Origin: SLSG01 sp041690235
GTDB taxonomy: Bacteria; Bacteroidota; Bacteroidia; Bacteroidales; UBA7960
Length of the DNA: 22,710 nt
Assembly: GCA_041690235.1 (NCBI GenBank)
Contig: JAWLHS010000014.1
Coordinates: forward strand, 1-22,710
Direction: 5' to 3'
Part shown: in pieces, positions 7,819-13,321 of the stretch
Position numbering within the stretch: the first letter of the stretch is position 1
How the letters are laid out: each line of letters opens with the position of its first letter
Program-made: the position numbers and the translations under genes
The notes under the pieces: model-generated
What the model was told of the DNA's origin: nothing
The model's input: only the letters and a program-made list of their open reading frames with translations
Databases searched by the model: none

Positions 7819-8580
7819 TTATAAACTGAACTTCAATCCATCCCAGGCCAGAAAGATGTTTTCGGGTAGTTTCCTCTGTATGTCCTTCTGAAGGCCCATC
7901 TGGTGGCTGATATGGGTCAGGTAGCCCTTTTCAGGCCGGAGGTATTGCAGAAGTTCCACCGCTTGGTCCAGGCTGAAATGAGAATGGTGTTGCTCCTGGC
8001 GTAAAGCATTGATAACGACAATTCTGGATCCTTTCATCTTATCCAGTTCTTCCTGTTGGATTTCACTGGCATCGGTAAGGTATGAAAAGCTGCCACTGCG
8101 AAAACCGACCACAGGCATTTCCTGGTGCATGGCCTCTATCGGGGTGAAGGAAAGCAACCCGATCTGGAAGGTTTCATTCGGGATGGAGTGAAGGTTGATG
8201 TCTGGTGCGCCGGGATATTTGGACTCTCCAAAGGCATAAGGAAATTCCCTCTTTATGGCATCCTGGGCTGTGTGCCTGGCATAAATGTCCATGTGTTTTT
8301 TCTGGACCCAGTTAAAAGCCCTCACATCGTCCAGGCCGCCGGTGTGGTCTTTATGGCCGTGGGTGATCAGAACCGCATCCAGGTGCTTGACCTGTTGCCC
8401 GATCATTTGCTGACGGAAATCCGGACCGGCATCGATGGCGACTACGGTGCTTCCCTGGCTGATCATTGCGGCCGTTCGCAAACGCTTGTCCTTCGGATCG
8501 TCACTCCGGCAAACCGCGCATTCACATGCTATAACGGGAACTCCCTGCGAAGTCCCTGTACCAAGGATTGTCACTTCCAT
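7819..8580 (-). CDS. MBL-fold metallohydrolase, PhnP-like
   Basis: A 253-aa cytoplasmic metallo-beta-lactamase-fold hydrolase. The metal motif THGHKDHTGG supplies His74, His76, Asp78 and His79; later ligands are likely His152-region (EAMHQ), Asp in SYLTDASE, and His in THISHQ near the C-terminus. The N-terminus GTGTSQGVPVIACECAVC carries a Cys cluster (Cys19, Cys21, Cys24). This is the structural zinc site seen in PhnP, a phosphodiesterase that acts on cyclic phosphates such as 5-phosphoribosyl 1,2-cyclic phosphate. No other phn genes are near, so a phosphonate role is not supported; Bacteroidota commonly carry this protein alone. It may be a general cyclic-phosphate or phosphodiester hydrolase. 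A perfect -7 element (TACCTTTG) lies 20 bases upstream. The gene is divergent from the flavin-reductase-like gene. Confidence 0.88.
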   Translation of the reverse strand: MEVTILGTGTSQGVPVIACECAVCRSDDPKDKRLRTAAMISQGSTVVAIDAGPDFRQQMIGQQVKHLDAVLITHGHKDHTGGLDDVRAFNWVQKKHMDIYARHTAQDAIKREFPYAFGESKYPGAPDINLHSIPNETFQIGLLSFTPIEAMHQEMPVVGFRSGSFSYLTDASEIQQEELDKMKGSRIVVINALRQEQHHSHFSLDQAVELLQYLRPEKGYLTHISHQMGLQKDIQRKLPENIFLAWDGLKFSL

Positions 8581-8599
8581 CTATCTGCAAGCTTTGGTA

Positions 8600-8607
8600 C
8601 AAAGGTA
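8600..8607 (-). promoter_or_regulatory. -7 element for the MBL hydrolase gene
   Basis: Minus-strand TACCTTTG, a perfect match to the Bacteroidota -7 consensus. It predicts transcription starting about 8593, 13 bases before the ATG at 8580. Confidence 0.5.
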
Positions 8608-8615
8608 AGCAATAA

Positions 8616-8655
8616 TCCAAAACCAGCCAGGAGTGAGGGTCTGCTTGGTTTTGGA
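8616..8655. repeat. Perfect 10-bp inverted repeat in divergent promoter region
   Basis: TCCAAAACCA (8616-8625) and its exact reverse complement TGGTTTTGGA (8646-8655) are separated by 20 bases. The left arm begins eight bases upstream of the -7 box of the MBL gene, so the repeat spans that promoter's upstream half. It could be an operator for a dimeric regulator or an RNA stem on the plus strand. No known operator is recognised. Confidence 0.45.
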
Positions 8656-8721
8656 ATCATTGTGGGTGCCGGGATGGGACCTGGGAGATTCGATGGGTTT
8701 TTCATTATCTTTGTGCTTTCT

Positions 8722-8734
8722 GCACCAGAGGTGC
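8722..8734 (+). repeat. Short hairpin upstream of flavin-reductase-like gene
   Basis: GCACC-AGA-GGTGC, a perfect 5-bp stem with a 3-base loop. It is nested inside a longer pairing of ATGGGT (8693-8698) with ACCCAT (8736-8741). It lies 40 bases before the ATG at 8774. Followed by a T-run (about 8748-8756), it resembles a weak terminator or a leader stem; the role is not known. Confidence 0.3.
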
Positions 8735-8773
8735 GACCCATTCTGAATTTTTTTTTACTTTGTATTTTGGATT

Positions 8774-9289
8774 ATGGAAGACTTGTTTTATCCGATAAAA
8801 CCCGAGGGGATCGAAGACAACCTGTTTCAACTGATCGGAACAGACTGGATGCTGATTTGTTCCGGGCAACCCGAGCATTATAATATGATGACTGCCAGCT
8901 GGGGATGTGCCGGGGTTTTATGGCGGAAACATATCGCCGTTGTGTTTGTCAGGCCCCAGCGCCATACGTTTCTTTTTCTGGAAGAGAATGCCCGGTTTAC
9001 CCTCAATTTTTTTGACGAAGACCACAGGGATGTACTGAATCTTTGCGGTACCAAGTCGGGAAGGGACCTCGACAAAATGAACCTGCCGGAACTGACCCCG
9101 CGGGAGACCCCTGCAGGGAACATTGTCTTTGAACAGGCCAGGTTGATCCTTGAGTGCAGGAAGATCTATTATGACGACATCAAGCCTGAGTTCTTCCTTT
9201 CGTTCGATGTGGAAAAGATATATCCCCAAAAGGACTTTCATCGCTTTTATATCGGGGAGATTACCCAGGTGTGGAAGAAGAAGCAATAG
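8774..9289 (+). CDS. Flavin reductase family protein (FMN-binding, DIM6/NTAB type)
   Basis: A 171-aa cytoplasmic protein of the flavin-reductase-like FMN-binding split-barrel fold. Features typical of the family are the NMMTASWG strand (37-44) that contacts the flavin phosphate, the RPQRHTFLFLEEN stretch (60-72; family 'RP.R.T'), 'FTLNFF' and the SGRDLDKMN motif (95-103). Such proteins bind FMN and either reduce free flavin with NAD(P)H or act as unidentified flavoproteins; Bacteroidota have several small ones of this length. The N-terminus is compact, and the ATG at 8774 is the first in frame after a stretch containing TACTTTG (8756-8762), one base short of the -7 consensus. No oxygenase partner gene is adjacent, so its electron acceptor is unknown. 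Confidence 0.85.
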   Translation: MEDLFYPIKPEGIEDNLFQLIGTDWMLICSGQPEHYNMMTASWGCAGVLWRKHIAVVFVRPQRHTFLFLEENARFTLNFFDEDHRDVLNLCGTKSGRDLDKMNLPELTPRETPAGNIVFEQARLILECRKIYYDDIKPEFFLSFDVEKIYPQKDFHRFYIGEITQVWKKKQ

Positions 9290-9319
9290 AGGGGTAGTTC
9301 CAGGGCTTCTTGTGTTTTT
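9278..9319 (+). terminator. Possible terminator at the end of the flavin-reductase-like gene
   Basis: AAGAAGC (9278-9284) pairs with GCTTCTT (9305-9311), a 7-bp stem around a 20-base loop that contains the stop codon, followed by a short T-run (GTGTTTTTA). It is weak because the loop is large and the stem is A/T-rich, but it lies exactly at the gene end and before a new promoter box. Confidence 0.3.
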
Positions 9320-9344
9320 AGCATACCGGATCAGGCAAGTACCA

Positions 9345-9352
9345 TATTTTTG
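9345..9352 (+). promoter_or_regulatory. -7 element for the DUF6913-dapA transcript
   Basis: TATTTTTG, a match to TAnnTTTG. It predicts transcription starting near 9359. This makes a TTG start at 9350 impossible on that transcript and favours GTG at 9371 or ATG at 9428 as the start of the next gene. Confidence 0.45.
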
Positions 9353-9370
9353 TTCTCAACCCTTGAAATT

Positions 9371-9931
9371 GTGGGCGTTTTTCAACAGATCAGGCAGAAC
9401 CTTCGAACCTATTTTTTGCGCGCGGAAATGAAAAAGCGCCGGCGAAATAAAATGGTGATGGGGCTGGATGAGTCCAGAACCATCGGCATTATTTTCGATG
9501 CGAGTGAAGCCGCAGGCTATAGTCATGTGGTCAGCCTGGTTGCCGGACTCCGGGATGAAGGGAAAAAAGTAAGGTGCATGGGTTTTGTCAGACAAAAGCA
9601 AAAACCCGATTTTTTGGTCGACCAGATTCACTTTTCGTTTTTCCAGGCCCGGGATTTTTCCTGGAGCCTTAAGCTGAAAGCCCCGGCCCTGAAGGCATTT
9701 GTGGAAAATCCGACGGACCTGTTGCTGGATCTTTCCCCTTCCGGCCTGTTTTTCCCCAAATACCTGGCCGCCATAGCCGATGCCAGGTATAAGGTCGGCA
9801 ATTTTCATCCCGACCAGGTGGAGATCTATGACCTGATGATCCGGGAGCCAGACCCTTTTAGCCTGAAAGACTTTATGGATCATTGTATACAATATTTGAA
9901 AATCATAAAAAAACCCATGTCTCATGCATAA
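9371..9931 (+). CDS. DUF6913-type conserved protein, upstream partner of dapA
   Basis: A 186-aa protein, counted from a GTG start. I recognise it as the small Bacteroidota family (DUF6913) often found beside dapA, from memory of the family pattern: a basic N-terminal helix, then a TIGIIFDASE strand, a V-x-G-F-V strand and 'ARYKVGNFHPD' near the C-terminus. No catalytic motif or membrane segment is visible and the function is unknown. The start is uncertain. The ATG at 9428 would remove the conserved-looking basic helix (IRQNLRTYFLRAEMKKRRRN); the GTG at 9371 keeps it and lies 12 bases after the predicted transcription start. The stop overlaps the dapA start by eight bases (ATGCATAA, 9924-9931), indicating translational coupling and possibly a linked role in the lysine/diaminopimelate pathway, which is inference. 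Confidence 0.7.
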   Translation: MGVFQQIRQNLRTYFLRAEMKKRRRNKMVMGLDESRTIGIIFDASEAAGYSHVVSLVAGLRDEGKKVRCMGFVRQKQKPDFLVDQIHFSFFQARDFSWSLKLKAPALKAFVENPTDLLLDLSPSGLFFPKYLAAIADARYKVGNFHPDQVEIYDLMIREPDPFSLKDFMDHCIQYLKIIKKPMSHA

Positions 9932-10826
9932 CGTCTTGCGGGGTACCGGGACGGCCATCGTGACCCCATTTCACAAGGAAGGAAATATCGATTTTAATTC
10001 CTTTGAGGACTTGATTGAATTTCAGATCCGCAACCAGATAGATTACATCGTTTTTCTCGGCACCACCGGAGAATCAGTGACCCTCAACAAGGATGAGCGG
10101 CAGGCCGTCATTAACCTGGCCATTGAGATCGTTAACAAGCGTGTTCCTGTGGTGGTAGGGATCGGGGGCAACAACACCCAGGAAATTGAAAATGCAATAC
10201 GGGAAACCCCTTTCGAAGGCGTGGATGCCGTTTTGTCCGTAAGTCCTTACTATAACAAGCCCCAGCAAAAGGGAATTTTTTTTCACTACAAGGCCATTGC
10301 CTCTCTCTGCCCCGCTCCGGTCATCATATACAATGTTCCCGGAAGAACCGGATCCAATATCACTTCCGACACGACTTTGTGGATCGCCCGGGAGGTTCCG
10401 AACGTGATCGGGGTGAAGGAGGCATCGCACGATTTGGCCCAATGTGCCCGGATTATTAAAAACAGGCCGGCGCATTTTTTGGTGATCTCGGGCAACGATG
10501 ACATCGCCCTTCCTTTCATGGCCCTGGGTGGTGACGGGGTGATCTCGGTGATTGCCAATGCCTTCCCGCGTGAGTTCTCCCGGATGATCCGTTTTTGCCT
10601 GGAAGATGATTTTGGAAGTGCCCGCCACATTCACCACCAGTTGCTTGATGTCATTGAGGGGATATATGCTGACGGCAGCCCATCCGGAGTGAAGGCCGTC
10701 CTCAGCATGAAAGGTTTGTGCCGGAACGCACTGCGCCTTCCCCTGGTAAAGATCAACAAGGGCCTGCACAATCATTTGTCTTCATTGTTGTCAGAAATGA
10801 AACCGGATACCCACTCCTCCAACTAA
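9924..10826 (+). CDS. dapA: 4-hydroxy-tetrahydrodipicolinate synthase DapA
   Basis: Condenses pyruvate with aspartate semialdehyde, the first committed step to diaminopimelate and lysine, in the cytoplasm. The 300-aa length is typical. The family signature is complete: FLGTTGES with Thr47 and Thr48, SPYYNKP with Tyr110, the catalytic Tyr136 in IIYNVPGRTG with Arg141, and the Schiff-base Lys165 in GVKEASHD. The start ATG lies inside the end of the preceding gene, an 8-base overlap, and gives the normal N-terminus MHNVLRGTGTAIVTPF. No lysine riboswitch is seen ahead of the pair. The product feeds peptidoglycan synthesis, in which the Mpl ligase at the right end of the window recycles diaminopimelate-containing tripeptide. 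A secreted carboxypeptidase gene follows after 36 bases, with no promoter motif between. Confidence 0.97.
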   Translation: MHNVLRGTGTAIVTPFHKEGNIDFNSFEDLIEFQIRNQIDYIVFLGTTGESVTLNKDERQAVINLAIEIVNKRVPVVVGIGGNNTQEIENAIRETPFEGVDAVLSVSPYYNKPQQKGIFFHYKAIASLCPAPVIIYNVPGRTGSNITSDTTLWIAREVPNVIGVKEASHDLAQCARIIKNRPAHFLVISGNDDIALPFMALGGDGVISVIANAFPREFSRMIRFCLEDDFGSARHIHHQLLDVIEGIYADGSPSGVKAVLSMKGLCRNALRLPLVKINKGLHNHLSSLLSEMKPDTHSSN

Positions 10827-10862
10827 CAACCTGCGGTCAATGGACCCCTGGCAGGCATTCAA

Positions 10863-13241
10863 ATGATGGTTTTTAAAAAGGTTTTTTTTGTCGTCGGATT
10901 GTTGCTTGGTGGCATTCAGTCCTTTTCTCAGGATTCGGGAGATCACCTGAATGTTGCGATGGAGCGGATCAGCGAAAGGGGAGAGGTCTATTTCTCCTTC
11001 CCGATTCCTGAACCGGATTTGCTCCGGCATTTGCTTCTGGAGTTGTCGCTCGATAAGATCGGCAATGATTCGGTCTATGTTTATGCCAACCGCAGGGGGT
11101 TCCAATGGTTCCTCGACAATGGACCAGACTACACCGTTTTGCCTGCCCCTGGGTTGGCGGACTTCGGATTGAATATGAGGTCCGTCGGAGACCTTTCTCC
11201 CAAAGACCTTCAGGAGGACTGGGACTTCTATCCCACCTACGAAGCGTATACCGGGCTGATGCGGCAGTTTGAAATTGATTTTCCCGATTTATGCGAAGTG
11301 CATTCCATCGGCCAGACCACCATGGGCAGGGAGCTGTTGTTCGCCAGGGTGTTTGCCCGCGGTGAGGCCGTCGGACCCGTACCTCGTCTGATGTACACTT
11401 CCACGATACATGGTGATGAACCGGCCGGGTTTGTGTTGTCTCTAAGGCTAATCCACCATCTGTTGTCTGAATATGGAAGGAATGAGGCAATCACTGAGTT
11501 GCTCAGGGAAGTGGATATCTGGATCTGCCCCAACGAAAACCCTGATGGAACCTATCGGAACGACAACAGCACCATTTACGGAGCCACCCGGGGCAATGTG
11601 AATGGGGTGGATCTGAACAGGAACTATCCCAACCCGGTGAGGGATCCGTCCGACTCCATGCAGGCGGAAACCAGCGCGATGATCCAGTTTGTCGATACCA
11701 TGGGGTTCAGCCTGTCGGCAAATATGCACGGGGGCGTCGAACTGGTGAATTATCCCTTCGATAGCTGGATGTCGTTTCAAAACCGTCATGCCGATCATGC
11801 ATGGTGGCAGTTCGTAATGCAGGAGTATGTCGATACGGTACATGCTTATGCCCCCGGGGGGTATATGACGGGACTGGGGACCGGGATCACGCATGGAGGG
11901 GACTGGTATGTTGTATACGGAAGCCGGCAGGACTATCTGAATTATTATCTCAGTTGCCGGGAGTTTACCCTGGAGCTGAGTGACGAGAAAATGCTTCCGC
12001 CCTCCAAGCTCCCCCAGCTGTGGGAGAACAACCATCGCTCCCTTCTTAATTACATCCGGCAGTCAACCTACGGGGTGGCCGGAGTTGTTGCTGAGGCGTC
12101 AACCGGCAAGGCCCTGGATGCCGTGGTGCACATCCCCGGACACGACAAGGACAATTCAGAAGTAAGTACCCGAATGCCTGTGGGGTTTTTCCAGCGGCCC
12201 CTGGTGGAAGGTCCGTATGATTTGGTGGTCCGGTCCGAAGGATTTCCGGATCAGCTCTACCCGGAACTTCAGGTGCGGAATTATGAAACCCTTTGGCTTA
12301 CCGTTCAAATGGGGATGGCCTCCTTTGAACCATCGCTCCTGGCATTTGAACCGACACTGGTCAACAGGTCTTCTTACAAAGAGCTGGGCATTCATAATCC
12401 CGGCACAGAGACCCTCCATTTCAGCCTTGACAACTTAAGCGGTGATGGGGCATTTGGTTATGCCGTTCCTGCCAAAGCCTATTCTTTCAGCCTGCTACCG
12501 GGCAATTCACATCGCATCCCGTTTTCTTTTGGTCCCGCCGAACCTGGATTCCACGAAGCGACGGCCCGTTTCAGACTGGATGCCGACCCGGAAACCTGCA
12601 TACTGATTCCCCTCCGGGCCCAGGCAGTGGAGAATGCGGCATTGCTGCACCCCTCCGCAGACTTGATTGACTTTGGAGAGGTCATCGTGGGCGAATCCGC
12701 CATCCGATCACTCCACCTGAAAAATGCCGGCGACATCAGTCTGGTCATCGACTCTGTCAGCCTCCCCGAAGCCGCATTTTCCGTTCATGGGGGGTTCCCG
12801 ATCCACCTTCGGCCGGACGATCTTGTCGAGTTGGAGCTGGAATTCCAACCCCGGGCGGATACCTCCTATCAGGCCGAACTCTTTTTTGTTTCTGATGCAT
12901 ACAATAACGAGGACCTTTCTGTTTCTCTTCGTGGGACGGGCACCGGGACTACACCCGTTGTTCCTGTTTCCCTCACCGGGCTTCGGGCATCGGTGTATCC
13001 CAACCCTTTGACACCTCACTCCGTTATCGGCATCGAATTGCCGGAGGGGGGGGCGGTAACCGCCCAATTGTTCGATATGCAGGGAAGGCTGATCCGAATC
13101 GTCTTGGATGCCATCCTGGAAGCGGGAATGCATCAATTGGCGCTTCTTGAGGAAGGATCTTCCCTCATGCCCGGTATTTACCTTCTCAGGGTGAGCAACC
13201 GGCACGCGGTTTTAACGCTCAGAGTTCTAAAAAAATCATAA
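10863..13241 (+). CDS. Secreted M14 zinc carboxypeptidase with T9SS C-terminal sorting domain
   Basis: A 792-aa multidomain exported peptidase. Signal peptide about 1-23 (ending SFSQ). An M14 catalytic domain at about 120-400 has zinc ligands His183 and Glu186 (STIHGDEPAG) and His289 (ANMHGG), the substrate Arg253 in GVDLNRNYP, NPDG at 226-229, and the likely catalytic Glu371 in REFTLELSDEK. This pattern matches the N/E (regulatory) subfamily of CPD, CPE and CPN enzymes, including the transthyretin-like domain that follows (about 402-483). Two immunoglobulin-like, HYDIN/choice-of-anchor-type domains come next (about 485-588 and 593-692). The end, from about 705 (SVYPNP, then GIYLLRVSN at 771-779), is a T9SS type A sorting domain that directs export through the outer membrane and surface anchoring or release. 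The substrate is probably C-terminal basic residues of peptides by family analogy. Two ATGs open the gene; the first is used here. Confidence 0.93.
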   Translation: MMVFKKVFFVVGLLLGGIQSFSQDSGDHLNVAMERISERGEVYFSFPIPEPDLLRHLLLELSLDKIGNDSVYVYANRRGFQWFLDNGPDYTVLPAPGLADFGLNMRSVGDLSPKDLQEDWDFYPTYEAYTGLMRQFEIDFPDLCEVHSIGQTTMGRELLFARVFARGEAVGPVPRLMYTSTIHGDEPAGFVLSLRLIHHLLSEYGRNEAITELLREVDIWICPNENPDGTYRNDNSTIYGATRGNVNGVDLNRNYPNPVRDPSDSMQAETSAMIQFVDTMGFSLSANMHGGVELVNYPFDSWMSFQNRHADHAWWQFVMQEYVDTVHAYAPGGYMTGLGTGITHGGDWYVVYGSRQDYLNYYLSCREFTLELSDEKMLPPSKLPQLWENNHRSLLNYIRQSTYGVAGVVAEASTGKALDAVVHIPGHDKDNSEVSTRMPVGFFQRPLVEGPYDLVVRSEGFPDQLYPELQVRNYETLWLTVQMGMASFEPSLLAFEPTLVNRSSYKELGIHNPGTETLHFSLDNLSGDGAFGYAVPAKAYSFSLLPGNSHRIPFSFGPAEPGFHEATARFRLDADPETCILIPLRAQAVENAALLHPSADLIDFGEVIVGESAIRSLHLKNAGDISLVIDSVSLPEAAFSVHGGFPIHLRPDDLVELELEFQPRADTSYQAELFFVSDAYNNEDLSVSLRGTGTGTTPVVPVSLTGLRASVYPNPLTPHSVIGIELPEGGAVTAQLFDMQGRLIRIVLDAILEAGMHQLALLEEGSSLMPGIYLLRVSNRHAVLTLRVLKKS

Positions 13242-13280
13242 AATCGGCCATTTATTTTCCGGGGCGTTAAACGATCAAAC

Positions 13281-13315
13281 CCTTGGTGCATCTAATGGAT
13301 GATGTAAAACCAAGG
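13281..13315 (+). repeat. Leader hairpin upstream of the beta-barrel protein gene
   Basis: CCTTGGT (13281-13287) pairs with ACCAAGG (13309-13315), and inside it CATC (13289-13292) can pair with GATG (13298-13301 or 13301-13304). It ends seven bases before the ATG at 13322, so it would sit over the ribosome-binding region of the mRNA. There is no T-run, so it is not an intrinsic terminator. Confidence 0.35.
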
Positions 13316-13321
13316 CCTTCT

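Noticed and set aside
10074..10775. 233-codon minus-strand frame inside dapA
   Set aside because: Antisense shadow of a fully conserved enzyme; no start context or family.
13283..13321. 13-codon upstream extension of the beta-barrel gene
   Set aside because: Would bury the signal peptide; it also covers the leader hairpin. The ATG at 13322 is better.
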